From Lentinus brumalis (taxonomy: Eukaryota > Basidiomycota > Agaricomycetes > Polyporales > Polyporaceae): a stretch of DNA of 64,000 nt. Of this stretch, positions 1-12,318 are shown piece by piece (positions within the stretch are counted from its first letter, which is position 1; the number at the start of each line of letters is the position of its first letter). The stretch spans positions 365,270 through 429,269 of the forward strand of contig MARA01000035.1 of assembly GCA_001792895.1 (NCBI GenBank), written 5' to 3'. The notes under the pieces are model-generated. The model saw only the letters and a list, made by a program, of their open reading frames with translations. It had not been told where the DNA came from and searched no databases. The translations under genes and the position numbers were made by a program.

Positions 1-1652
1 TAGCGCAACGATGGCCAAGCGACAGTTTCGTACGATTCTCGAGAGGGCGGACTGGGGAACAGGCGACGCTGGGTGAACCTTTTTTAACGGTTACAAGAGG
101 CGGCATCTCGTCCAACCTCACCTGCTCATGTCCCCTCTCACTCGTTCCTCCTGGATATCTGCGTCGGCGCTCAGGGCGCATGGTGAGCTCGTTGCGGCGC
201 ATCGGCGACCGGCTGAGCTCAGCGGACCCATCTCGCGGAGGAAGGGATATCTGCGGCGACCGCCGGTGAGGGAGGCCACAATTACGTGTCACAGTCTTAG
301 TACCCTATCCAGCCTCGCTGCGGCGGCATTGGAACATCCCGCCCGCGGCCGGAACACAGCAGGACTCATGCAAGCTTAGGAAAAGCCAGACGGAGGATGT
401 GATAAGGACAGGAGGGGAGGCAAGGACGAGATGAAGCGCGCGGACATCGCGGACGTCAGACGTGCGAATATCTCGCACAAGCCACTGGCCTTGCGACTAT
501 GCACGGCGCGAAGGCGCCGCTCCTGGTCCGGTCTGCTCCCGCGTTGATGATTCGTCTGTGTAGCCGGCTATCCGGGCAGTACCAGCTGGGAGAGGCTCGA
601 AGGCTCGAACTTGCAACGCGCGCAGCATGGCCGGTGTATGACTTGGAGAATAGCCCCGTGCGTCGGCAGGGGATCATGACGGCGGGTGGCAGCCTACAGC
701 ACCGGAGCAGCATTCTTGCCTGGGGCCACCTTGCCTGCCTCTTGGACCGTGCGCCGTTCTGGTACGCTGTTGTTGGCAGACTGACTTGCCAGTAACCGTT
801 TTCTGCGAGCTCTGTGTGCCTGGACCGCCGTGTCAACAATCGTCGTTCGCAGCATCAATACCAGAGATTCTGGACCTACACGTTCTACCGAGTTCTCAAG
901 ACTACTCCGAAAACAGCTGCGAGCGGAAGCTGCGGAGGGTCAATAAGCAACGGGAAGGGTCCGGTCAGCCTCCGACGTGCTCGCTGTAGACGGATCCCGG
1001 AGTCGCCGAATGTCCGTATGACGATTCAGAAGGCCGTCTGATAGATGCGTCCACAGAAGCCGCTCAAGAATATACCGCGATATAGCCAGATAGAAGGACG
1101 CCAGTATCTGGCGCCTGGATCCCAGCTGAAGTCATGGGCGCATGAGAAGCCCACGCAATCCTAGAACGGTTAACAGAGCTACCGGCCACACACCGCGCAT
1201 GCCATGCCCTGCGCAAGACTTGGTTGGCTCTTGTGAATAGAAGATGCACAGCAGTCTTTACTGATGTTCTGCATTCAAGGACATGCGCATCGCATTTCTG
1301 CCACGATTTATGAGTGGTCTATGACGCGACAGCAGGTTAACACGTGAGTGTTGACTACTTGATACTGCAACAGATGGTCAGTACTCATCCATACGGAATA
1401 TTGTGCGGTACTCACAGTCAATAACGGCGCAAATCGGTGAGGTGAGCATCGACGTGGTTATTGATGTGGTTTAGTGACGCTACGTAGCGCCACGCGTCTT
1501 ATGCGGCATACCGGGCCGCGGACCGAATCGCTTGGCTGATGGATTCTACCATGACCCCGCATTCATGTTAGCACTAGCTATAGTGCTGCCCTTACACTCT
1601 TATACTCCTCCTACGCTCCTCCACGACCACGACCGCGACCACGACCTTCACC
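1..1652. other. Intergenic, no gene recognised
   Basis: Only short, mutually overlapping frames on both strands occur here, with no recognisable domain or consistent intron-exon pattern. I see no tRNA or repeat. It may hold the promoter of the downstream PEBP gene. Confidence 0.5.
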
Positions 1653-2398
1653 ATGGCCGCCGACCCACTCACATCCATTGCCTCTGCCCTGCAGCGGGAG
1701 CAGATCATCCCCGATGTCATTTCATCCTCGCACCCCTTCACGCCCACAGTGCTCTTCTCGATCGTCTACCCCAACGGCGCGGAGGTCAACCTCGGGAATG
1801 AGCTGAGCGTCGAGGACACCGAAGACGAGCCCGAGATTAGGCTCGCACAGCTCAACGGGCTTTGGGACGACGCTGCTGAGGCGTCGTACACGCTCGCGAT
1901 GCTCGATCCGGACGCACCATTCAGGGCGGATGCGATATACCGCTCGTTCAGGCACTGGGTGGTACGTACTCCCCATCCCGCTATAATGGCTACAGTTCAG
2001 AATCAACTGTGTGAAGATTACCGGGATCAAAGCCCCGGCGGTCACCTCGAACTCGGCGGAAGCTTTGAACGCGCTGAAGACCCATCCCGCCACCACGCCC
2101 TACCGCCCGCCAGGTCCACGTCCCAACTCAGGGATCCACAGATATAGTGCGTCGCTATTACCGCAATGCGAGTGATGATAATTATACTAATTGTGGACGT
2201 TCTGCAGCCTTCCTCCTGTTCCAGGAACCTGCCGGACCAGAACCCTTCACCATTCCCCAAGGTGCACCAGAGTACGGTGCTGCCCTTGAGGAGCGTCGCA
2301 GTTGGAACCCGATCGCCTTCGCCGAGAAACACAATCTCAAACTGGTTGGGGCAAACTACTTCCTCGTTCGGTCGGCCGAGGTGGATACAGCACAGTGA
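1653..2398 (+). CDS. Phosphatidylethanolamine-binding protein (PEBP/TFS1-like)
   Basis: Three exons (1653-1961, 2017-2146, 2208-2398) give 209 residues. Introns are 55 and 61 nt with GTACGT and GTGCGT donors. The family signature is clear: YTLAMLDPDAP near residues 80-90, then an HWV segment spliced onto ITGIKAP, then HRYTFLLFQEP across the second intron. The C-terminus carries the FAEKHNLKLVGANYF helix typical of fungal members. PEBP-fold proteins bind anionic lipids or peptides; the yeast member TFS1 inhibits carboxypeptidase Y. No signal peptide is seen, so a cytosolic or vacuole-associated role is likely. The ATG at 1653 follows a pyrimidine/CCACGACC-rich leader and fits the normal family length. 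The intron-1 acceptor at 2016 was chosen because it restores the family motif in phase. The exact ligand cannot be inferred. Confidence 0.88.
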
Positions 2399-3019
2399 CT
2401 TTGAGCCTGAGACGGCCACCACCGGACGATACGCGGTGAACGATACGCAGTCGAGTCTTGTATGAGTACGATCCACATACCCTTTGTACGAAGTAGAGCC
2501 ATCACGGAAGTTGTAACAAGTTGTGTAGCAAAGCATCATTCATTCGTGTAACGAAGACAGGACGCAGTGCTACTCAGAGATAGCGATGGGACAAAGCTGG
2601 GAGCCGAGCTGCATACGATAGCGAAGTACAATCAAATATGTACAATCACATCTCGTGCAGACAACTCCGAGATGGACAAGAAAGATCCACTCATACTCGC
2701 CACACGCGTGACAAGAGGGCGAGTGCCTGCCTACAGGTACGGAGGAAGGGAGGGCGGACGTAAGCGAAGATGGTGGGGAAAGCTAGTTCTGGATTCTGGA
2801 TTTGCGGTGCAAGAGAGCAACAACAGCAGGGGTGAGATGGTGCAGATGTGAGAGATACGGGGCATAGACAGATATTTGCATAGCATACGAGATGACGCAC
2901 ACCTTCGGGGGTTGGACGAGGGACAGCCGCGACACGAACCTGCGGCTGACTGAAGCGAAGGTGACGAGGGGTCGGAGTATGAATGTGAGGTTATGTTATG
3001 CTGGAGAAGGTAGAGAGAA
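2399..3019. other. Convergent intergenic region
   Basis: This lies between the PEBP stop (+) and the stop of the large minus-strand gene, so both 3' ends face it. Short frames are present but none has coding character. Confidence 0.5.
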
Positions 3020-6000
3020 TCATGCTGCGGGAACCGCCACACGCGCCGGAGTGGGTCGACCACGAGGGCGCGGACGGTTGATCCGCAGCGTCTCAGAGGG
3101 ACTGCCGGTCGACAGGTTAGTTAACATATACACCCGAACATCCCGAGAGAGTACTCACGTAGGGATGATGGTCGAGTTCTCCTTGCAGTCCTGCGTGCTG
3201 GACTTCCCGACGCAGCGCTTTGACCAGCCAAGCGCCGCACGGCGTGTGCTCGATGTAACACGGGGACGGGCAGGGAGGCCCATCGCGTTCTTGCCCCGCT
3301 TGGAGGTGTCGATCTCAACCTGGAATGGCGAGAACGGCTTGATCTCTCCGAGCGCTGGCGGCGGAGTAGGCACGTTGGCGTTGGCAGTCCACACCTCACG
3401 AAGGACAGAGGGTTCATGAACAGCAGACGCGAAGCGCTTGCTCGGTGTGTCACTGAAAACTTGGATGGGAGATCCGCGCTGCTTCTCAGGGGACGTGATT
3501 GAGCGCATCGCCCTAAGAGGGTACGGCGACGCCCTTGATGACGTGCGCGACCGGACGCGATGAGGACGAAGTTCTGACGGGAGAGGTCCGAAGGTCTTCT
3601 GTGAGTGCTCGAGCATTGCCTGCATGGCCACAGGCTCCCGTGGAGGTTGGAAGGCTGCCACAGGTCGTCAGCTACCAGAAGGTTGTTAGAAGGCATGACG
3701 CAACTCACCCTGCACGGCAAAGACCGAGAATGGAGTGTCACTCCAGGCCTGCTTGCTTTCATCCACGGTCACTTGCGCCTCATCCCGAAGAGCATAGTAC
3801 CTGCGCAAAGTGGTTATACCGTGCTCGTCGTCCCATTCGCTATAGATCGAGTCCGTGTCACTCCCCACGACGAAGATCGACGGGTCGTTCTTTGCCGAAC
3901 CCGACATTCGTTTCGTCAGACTATGAGGTGTTGACGCGTGCGACGACGGCGAGCTTGAGAACACGGAAGCTTCCTCCTGGATAGTCTCGTACACCGAGGA
4001 CCGGGACATGCGCGCCTGATCAATGCGACGACGGTGACCAGTCCCTCGAGCCCTAGCGCGCGAACGAGCTCTCGCGAGACCGCTCGTGGGATTGGTGGCA
4101 TTTGTGAGTAGTGTACCGAGATGTCCAAGGTCAATGCTGGACTGTGAGCCGCCCGAGACTGATGACCCATCGGAAGCCGAGAGCGGAGGGGTGTCCGTGC
4201 CAGAGGAGGAAGATGTGCAAGTACTGGATCGCGAGCGTCCCGCAGGCGAGGGCCGGGAAAAGATAGAGTGCTCACGCACTAGCACAATGTCAGCATGGGA
4301 ATGGATGACCAAGGGGAGGACTCACAAGAAGCAAGCAAATCTTCTCCTTGTGCCATGAGCGCACCCTCCTCCAAGCTCTGACGCTCGAGTAAACCCTGGC
4401 GCGCCTTAATCATGCGCTCGCTACCAAACTGCATGGAAGACGTCGACGCAATCGAAGGCTGTGCCAGGAGACGAGGTTCCTTGGGCGACTCCCTGAGGGG
4501 TGGCTCCGCATCGAACTGCAGGACGCGCCCCGGGTGTGCAGCGTGCCTGTTCCTCTCCATGCGGACACACGGCGATGCTTCGACGAGGGAGCTGATGGAA
4601 CGCCTACGAACATGGCCGCCACCGAGCATCTGTGGGATGAATACATCAGCGTCGCCCGATGAGGTTGAAGAATGGGACACGTACCGTGATCATAGTATCG
4701 TCCTCCTTGACTGGGCTGTGAACGCTCATCTCGCTCATCATAGAGACAGGTCGGAACTGCCGTCTAGACATGTTCCGTCCGTACTGAGCGTACGAGGGAT
4801 CAAGGCCGAAGACAGACTCCGAGGATATGGACGTCCTCTTGCCAGTCTTGTCAAATATCGAGTCGTCCACAACCGAAGTGTACCTGCCAGTGTTGTCCAT
4901 GATCGAGTCCCATGACGTGCGGTTGACTTCCTCAGGCTCGCTATAGCTGCTCTCGGGCGACGCGGAGATCGCGCTGAGCGGAGCACCATGCGCGTTGTCG
5001 AACATCTTGTCGCCCAAGCCCGGCCGGGCCATGGGTCGCTCCGAGTAGTCGCTCATGATCGAGTCCACAGAGAAGTCGCGGTTATGCCGCGGCATGGCGG
5101 ACCGTCCACCTCCAGCACCGTGCATCGCGTACGACAACGCGACAGAGCTTGCGCTGGTGTTTGAATCGTTGCGGCGGTGGGCATGAGCGCCGAAGCTGCG
5201 GTTGTACAAGCTGACCGGGGTGCATTAGACGCGACAGACATCGCAGAGGGTCCACGGCGGTGTCCACGACGGTAGGGGTGCATCTGAAAGTAGAAGCTCG
5301 AGGCGTCGCTGTCCACGCGCTTACGCGGTTTGTTGCGATTGATGAACGAGAATGTGTCGTCGACCGACATCGACATCGACATCGACATGTCGTCCATCGA
5401 GGGCGGGCGGCTGGGGCCATCCTGGTAGCCAAAGGGATCCTGGGCACCAGAGTCGACGGTTGCACCGTATGAGGAGACCGAGGCGATGCTGAATACCGAC
5501 ATGTCCCGGCGGTGAGGCGGCCGGAAGACAGCGTCCTTTGGAGGGTAGAACGCGGGGCGGTTGGGGCCGAATTCGAAGCCGCGCCTGACCTCGTCAAACG
5601 AGTCGAAGCCTGTGAAGCTGAGACCGGACTCGGCGCGAGAGTGACCTTGGGTGCCGGCGGTTTCGTCAGCGCGGGGGGACACATGAACATCGTGCTTGGA
5701 GCTCGCATTCGAGTCGAGGCGTGAGCGACTCGACGCGCTGTTAGGTGCAATATCCGTAGCCTGCGCCATGATGGACTTGAGCACCGAGCTGTCCTCCTCG
5801 ACGATAGAGCTGTGTGACTGAGACCTCGAGTGCGTCAACGGAGGAATGATGTCCGAAAGCGTGAGCGGGTTCATGTTCGAGTGCGACGGCGACGTCGAGC
5901 ACTGCGGGGAGGGCTTGCCACCAAACTTGAAGTCACGCCTGAGATGGCCGTCCGAGGGCTTCGAGCGCATCGACGATGATGAAGCGCGCGACATAGGGGT

Positions 6001-9000
6001 GTACACTCGACATTCATCCTCCAACTCGCGAATCATCATGCTGATGTCCTGCGACTGGACCTGGGAGTAGCCCGAGTCACGGTTGTCGTTCTCGCCGGTC
6101 TCGTCAGATCCGCCGTACATCGACGTTGTCTCCTCGATGTTCGAGAAGCTCTGAGGGACATCCTCGATCGGCGCAGGACGCAAGTTCTTCGGAAGCGCAG
6201 GAACGGGAGGAACGAGGGAGTCGTCCGCGATACCGAAGTCAAACCCAAGCTCTATGCGCGCCGGGGTCTTGAACGCAGTCTCGAGCTGCTCGACGAAGCT
6301 GGCGCGATCGGAGCCGCCAGACTCGTTCAGCTTCCTGAGCTCGCCGGTGAAGTCGAATGACTTCTTCGTGTCGTCCTCAGACAGCGTGTTGGGGCCGGTA
6401 TGTTCGCCGTCATCGAGCTCTGCCTGGTTGGCCTCGGCATCGAAGAGCTGGGCCTGGAACACTGGGAACTCGGGTAGCTCCTCACGCTGCTCGTCCAAGA
6501 CGGGCTCGGGAACGGGCAGTGCTGTCTTCGGGGGAGAGCCAGGCGAGGGCGGCGGTCTGAACGAGAGCGTGTCGTCGAAAGGACTGAGAGGACGCGTGAA
6601 TTCCTCGTCAGACTGCCCCGAGAGGATGACTTGCAGCTCGTCGGGAATGTCTGAGTCGGGATCCTCGGGATCGACATCCGGCTCAGTGGAACCGCCAAGT
6701 GTGCCGCACAGACCCAATCCCTTCCGCGCCTCAGTGGTCATCAAGACACCCATCCTGCGCAGGCTATCCACGCTGCCCTTGCTGTTCATCGGCACGAGCG
6801 ACGGCTTACGAGCACGCTGGCCAACACGGCTGAACACGGGTGTGGGAGACGGTTGTGCCTCATCCTCGTCATTCGAGAGCTTCAGTCCGACTTTCGAGGG
6901 GCGCGATCCGAACGTGCGTGAAGAAGGCGTACCCACCTCAGTAGCGACGGGAGGAGTAGCGCTGCGGGAAGCCGGCTCCGAAGCCAGAAGAGAGGGTTTG
7001 GTCTTCGGATTCGCTGGACGAAGCGGCTGGAACACCGGCGGAGGATCTGCAGGAGACGGCGTGGGCGTGCGCTTGTGTCTCAGGTGCGATGCGGGCGTGC
7101 GCTTGACAAGCGGCTTGCGCGGCGACACTTTCCAGTCGAGTTCGTTCCATGGCGCGATCTGCTGACCAACGAGGTCTGCAGCCTTGGAGAGCGTCTGCGA
7201 GGTCTTCTTCGTCAACTTGGGAGGAACCGCTGCCGACTGCGACTTCGCGTATGGCCGAAGAGACGCAATCGACGCAGTGCTCTCGCGGAGCTCCCCTTTC
7301 AGCGGACTACTGTAGCGCATGGCGCGAGCTTTGAGGGGGCTCTCCTGCTGGAAGGGTTGGAAGGGGGACAATGCAAGAGGCGTGCTGTTCGCGCTGGTAG
7401 GGGTGGCCTCCAGGTCCAAGCGATTGATAAGAGAAGCCAGATCGTTGGTCGCAGCGTCAAGAAGTGACAGCATAACTGCAAATGAACGCGTTGTCAGGTC
7501 AGCACACTGTTATGCATCCATATGCCTGAACTTACCATCGCCTTCGCTGTTCTCGCAGATAGCTTGAGGACGCGGGCGTCCGAGCATCTGCTCAGACACA
7601 GGCCGAGCGCGAGCGCGTTTGTTGGGGGTCTCGTCCAGGCTCACCTCCACGGGCTGGTTATATCCAACTTCATCATCCGTGGGGGCCGAATGGCCGTCCG
7701 CAGTAGCTTCCTCAACTCTGACAAGGGGGTACTCAGCCAGCGACACAGGGGGCGAGAGCGAGGCGGTAGAGTCGCGCTGTTGACCTTGCATCTGAGTCTC
7801 GGGGAAGATCTCAGAGATGGGCGTGCGGCGACGAGATTCGGAAGATCGGCGGCTCTCGCGTTTGGTCTTGCCGCTGTCCTGTCCCTCGCCCTCCCGGTGC
7901 TCCCGACGTGTCCGGCGCTCATGGCGCTGCATCTCCTTGACAGACTTCAATCCAGCCTCGTCCCAGCGAACAGAGACGCCCGAGCTTGAGGAGGAGCGCG
8001 GGGACCGACCGGAATACGTGGTCGATATCCCGGACGCAGTCGATGGTGGACGGAGCGAGGAGCCGCTCGACAGAATCGACGACGGGCGACCCTGCGCGTT
8101 CATGATGAGGTGCGCCGAGTCGACGGACAGCCGTTGCGGGGCTTGAGGAACGCCAACGGAAGAGCCAGCGCTCGAACCGGACACGTCGCGGACACTCGCG
8201 AGACGCATGGTTGACGGGAGCCCGAGCCCGAGCCCGCTCTGCGTCTTGCGGCCGAGCGTGCGTGGGCCGTCCTCGGTCTTGACGGGGGCGGGGCTGCCCT
8301 GTGTGCTGAGAGCCCCCGCTTCGAAGCTACTGCCAGAGTAGCGAATCGTCTTCTCCTTGTCCTTCTCCATCACCCTACTTTCCTTCTCCTTCGACTTCTC
8401 CTTGTCCTTTTTCTTCTTTTTCTTCGTGTCGCCTTTCTCCTTCGTCTTCTTCTCGTCTTTCTCCTTCTCCTTCACCTTCTTCTCGTCCTTCGTCCTCGTC
8501 TTCATGGTCTCCGTGGCTGCGGGACCGACGTTGCCTTCCTTGTCGTTCGAGAGTTGTGCCCAACTAGCCATCCGAGCGAGCGAACGCATCGAGCGAATCG
8601 CACGGACAGCAATAGATCCTGTCGCGGGCCCGTCCACGGTGAGAAGCCCGGTCGTAAGCGGCACGTTTTCGCCATTGTCGGGGGGGGAGTTGTGTTGATC
8701 ACCGGGATCTCCAGCAGCGACTTGACAGACGACACGGTGCCCTGCTTCTGGGGCTGTGCCACAGGGCTGTTGAGGAGGATCCCAGAGTCGAGTGAGTTAA
8801 AACGGGCGCGGCCTTCGAACGGCTTCGTGGGTTCGGGAGCTGGTCAAGGATGAAATTAGCTGCTTAGACGCGCAAAAGGGGAGGGGAAACGCACTCTTCG
8901 AACGGGCAGGGACTTTCTGTTCCTTGTCCTTGCTCTTCGAGTCCTTCCGCCCACGCCCGATGCTCCACCACTTCTGGTTCTGATTCTCGTCCCCCTTGAC

Positions 9001-9563
9001 CTTCAGCAGGTTGTTCGCGGGCGCCGACTTCGGCTGCTCCTGGGACGCGGAGATGTTCGTGACCTCTCCGAGCGCACCCCACTTCATGCCGTCGAGTCCA
9101 AGGCGTGACTTCTTCTTCTTCACCATCACGATCTCGCCCATGTCCGGATCCTCCGTCTGGTCGACGTAGATCTCGAACCCGCCGCGACCGGTGGAGGGAG
9201 CGCCGCCGACGCGGCGAACGACGTCGGAGAAGTCTTTACTCGCCTTCTCCTTCGTCTTCCCGGAGGTAAGCAGGCTGAGCTTGGACTTCTTGGGAACAAG
9301 GCGCTTTCGAGGCGCCTCGGCCTCGGCTTTGGGCGCTAGGGGAGACGATGCGAAGGGGCGACAGACACGAATGAGGAACTGGCACTGGCGAACGAAGTGC
9401 TTGCGTCGCCAGCGGAGCCGGCCGCCGACGGTGTTGCGGAGATGAGACGGATGGTCGGGACTTGGTGTTGAGGCGTGTCCGAAGACGGAAGAGGAGACGG
9501 GGCACGGGAGAAGGACGAGTTGGGAGCGGGGGCGCGAGACAAGAGAGGCAGAGTGTTACGCAT
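3020..9563 (-). CDS. Large serine-rich protein of unknown function (about 2,055 aa)
   Basis: Eight exons on the minus strand: 9386-9563, 8895-9335, 7536-8839, 4685-7475, 4326-4629, 3709-4278, 3159-3654, 3020-3101. All introns are 47-60 nt with GT-AG ends, and phases agree throughout only if one base is missing at two homopolymers (G8 at 8679-8686 and G4 at 5217-5220, plus-strand view). The protein starts MRNTLPLLSRAP. It is Ser/Pro/Arg-rich and mostly low complexity, with a highly charged Lys/Glu tract in exon 3 (plus strand about 8,350-8,520). Exon 4 has a run of Met-Ser dipeptides and then a degenerate repeat (SIMDNTGRYTS, SIFDKTGKRTS, SSESVFG). Exon 6 has a better ordered stretch, TLRRYYALRDEAQVTV. 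No signal peptide, membrane segment or enzyme domain is visible. I do not recognise the family. Many RxxS/SP motifs suggest a phosphorylated scaffold, which is inference. The start is the first ATG that keeps exon 1 open. Confidence 0.72.
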
Positions 9564-11362
9564 CTTCTATGCTCGTATATCTCGTCGTGATGATGCTTCG
9601 TGAATGTAAATGATAACGGTTCTGATTCGTACAACAGTCGTGCTTGGCGCGTTGGTCGCGTAAGTCGTTAGTATATAGCGAGATGGGAGAGGGAGAAGTA
9701 AACGCGGTCGTGATATGTACGTGACGGGAATGTCTTGACGTGCGGGAATCGGGATGTCGTAGACTCGTAGGAACGTTACTTGACGTTGTTGCTTGATCTT
9801 GATTCTTGTATTCGTTGATAACGTGAGTTGGCTACTTACACTGCGCAGACTATCAGCAGCAGACACGGACGGAACGGAGCATGCTCACCCTGCTGCCTTT
9901 GCAAGCTCGCTTGGCCAACTGATCACCTCCACCGCACCCCGGGGAAACGAGACACCTGGGACCGAAGGAGAACCTTTGGCTGAGAGGATGGGACGCGTCG
10001 ACGAGGAGCAAGAGAAGCTGGCGAGGGGAGACCGCGCAGGCATGCAACCCGAACATGGATCAACACGCGGGTTTGGTTCTGTGGGCGGCCCTGGGAATGC
10101 AACCGCGCCACAGCGCGCCGCCCAAGAACGCGTTCGTCACGGGATCGCGTCTCTGGCGTCAGTGCGTACCTTGGCGTCTCCGGTAGATACCAGGCTATAT
10201 GCGCGACTGACTGCATGCATTCGAGGAGGCAATGGCGTCGGTCGACCTGCTGAATGAAGCCGTCAGGACAGCAGGGCTGTTGCGCGTTGATCTCATGAAC
10301 GAGCACGCGTGTGCGCTATAACACTCATTACGTCGAACGCGGCTTGCAGAGCGCAACGCGCAGCGGCGAGCCATGTCCCACGAGCCGCTTCGTCGTTCGG
10401 TCGTTCGGCGACTGATGGGCAGGGCCGTGCTCGACTTCGTCGTCCAGCCAGCCGATGGCTGCTGCTTCCGCGAAGAGCGAACGGCACGAGCGTGGACGTC
10501 TTCCTGTCGTCCAAGTCGTACGCAGAGATCTTCCAGTCCCCAGGTGCGCGAACCGACGACGGATGTTCGAGCGACGGTCACAAGAGTGGCTGGAGGTGAC
10601 AGAGAGCATTGTGAGAAGCGAGGCTCAGCACTGGAAGAGTGGAGGGGGAGACGAGCAGAAGACGTACGTTGGAGCCAGTCGTTGGTTGCAAAGGGCACCA
10701 GGCGGGATGAGTAGTCTCACACGCGGTGCTCAGGGATGTGTATCGCATGTGTCGGGGAAGTGACAAGCTCGTCCATGAGGATCATGAGGGAAGAGAACAA
10801 GAATCGTTGCGAGAATCTGACCACCCGTCTGCTTTATATATGTATCTCGGGGACGACAAACCTTAATCTCTAAAGACATGCGTACGTCATCCGATCGCAA
10901 GTCGTCCCGGGAGTCCTTCAAGTTCCTGGTCGCAGAGTTTGGCTAGTACTTACTTACTTGCGCTTCCTGAGGCTTGAGGCCTGATGACCAAGCTACGCTC
11001 GCCTGAGACATGGGGCTTGAGCTGGGCCATCACCGATTTACATGTCTCAGTCAAGCATAGCGTAGCGACGCGGCTATGAAAGACAAGTCGCCCGTGCGAG
11101 GTCGCGAAGGGTCGCGACAGCGACGCGCTTTTTCGTCCAAATTGGTATCGCAGGCGCCCGCGGCATACTTACGCGGGAGTCGTCAAGAAAGATGTGCCCT
11201 CAGCCTCTCCCCCTCAGTCTCACTGTCAGCCCTGGTTTGCTGAGCTCGCAGAGGGCCTACAAAGGTCAAGAGCTTATTGGGCAAGTTTCGCCCTTGATAT
11301 ACTCACTCTCGTCCAATCTGCCATCCATGCCAGGGAGCTGACATGCGATTGCAGATTTCGTG
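9564..11362. other. Intergenic region, no supported gene
   Basis: This is upstream of the large minus-strand gene. A plus-strand frame at 9793-10257 is open for 154 codons (polar, Gly/Ala/Arg-rich), but it has no recognised domain, no matching intron pattern and a low-complexity composition, so I do not call it a gene. Overlapping frames on both strands at 10.2-10.75 kb are equally unconvincing. Confidence 0.4.
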
Positions 11363-12042
11363 ATGGTTATACAATACGACTGCGGGACACCTTCTCCAGC
11401 GTATCAACACAAGCGTTCGTCCGCTCTACGTAAACTCACCGGCCGGAGAATTCCGTGCATCTTGTGGGGTGAAGATGCCCTGTGCTTTGCTCATAACGTC
11501 CCCACCGTTCTATTCGATCCGCAGATCCTCGTCCAGGACGACTGCGTCGACTTAGCTGCTGCAGTCCTACAAGAGGACGCGTATATTCCGGCAGACGCTC
11601 CCGCCGGATCATTTCTCTCCAGGTCCACGGACCTCTTGAAGGGACAAGTCCGTGGCCTCGAGCAATACGTCTCCGGCACCGCGACATACCGGCCGACGAC
11701 ATTTTTAAGCTCGAACCAGTGCCCGCATTCATCATTCTCATCCCGCAGCCGTACTATGGCCTCGACGTGCGTGCGAAAGAGCAGTTCCAGTCGCTCGTCC
11801 CGCCCCTCGATGCGTCTAATGCCGGCATCTTGGTCCCGAAGTACCACACGTTCCTGGAGGGACTCGTGCACTACGGCTTGCACCCTCCTTTTGGACTGGA
11901 CGTCCCGCACAACCAAGGCCTGATGTGGAACGACGTCTATGTCTCGTATCTAGTCCAGCAGAAAGTCCAATACGACACCGACTCGGACGATGTCTTGCCC
12001 AGGAAGGCTCTGCTTCCCCATGAGCAAGCGGTCCTGAGATAG
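11363..12042 (+). CDS. Hypothetical protein of a basidiomycete type, one frameshift
   Basis: The first part (from ATG 11363) contains RRIPCILWGEDALCFAHNVP followed by TVLFDPQILVQDD. The second part, one frame over, runs from about 11,707 to the stop at 12,042 and contains FIILIPQPYYGLDV and PKYHTFLEGLVHYG. The frames would join if the T5 run at 11702-11706 were one base longer; no acceptable intron is seen there. The first motif block (IWGEDAL-like, then hydrophobic and VxDD) recalls fungal proteins sometimes compared with nucleotidyltransferase-like folds, but I cannot confirm this. The start is uncertain: an in-frame stop lies at 11,339 and an upstream exon is possible. The function is unknown. 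Confidence 0.5.
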
Positions 12043-12318
12043 CTTCAGACAGACAACGATGTCGCCACTTCCTGTCCAGCCTCTGGTCGTCGTCCATGAA
12101 GGGACCTCGGTGCGAGACAGACCGTACGATCAGGGTCAGGACAAAGGTTGACTATCCACCAGGGTGACATTCAGCCTTACCGGTGGAAAGTGAACACCGC
12201 TGGAGAGGGACAAGTCAGCATCGTCACCACTTGCCTCCGGGTGCACAACATCGGTCATTGCTTGACTGTAAGGACAACATGTAACAGATGTAGCACATCG
12301 GATGCGCGAACACGCAAT

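Noticed and set aside
9793..10257. Plus-strand frame of 154 codons
   Set aside because: Polar low-complexity sequence, no domain, no splice pattern; it also overlaps open frames on the other strand.
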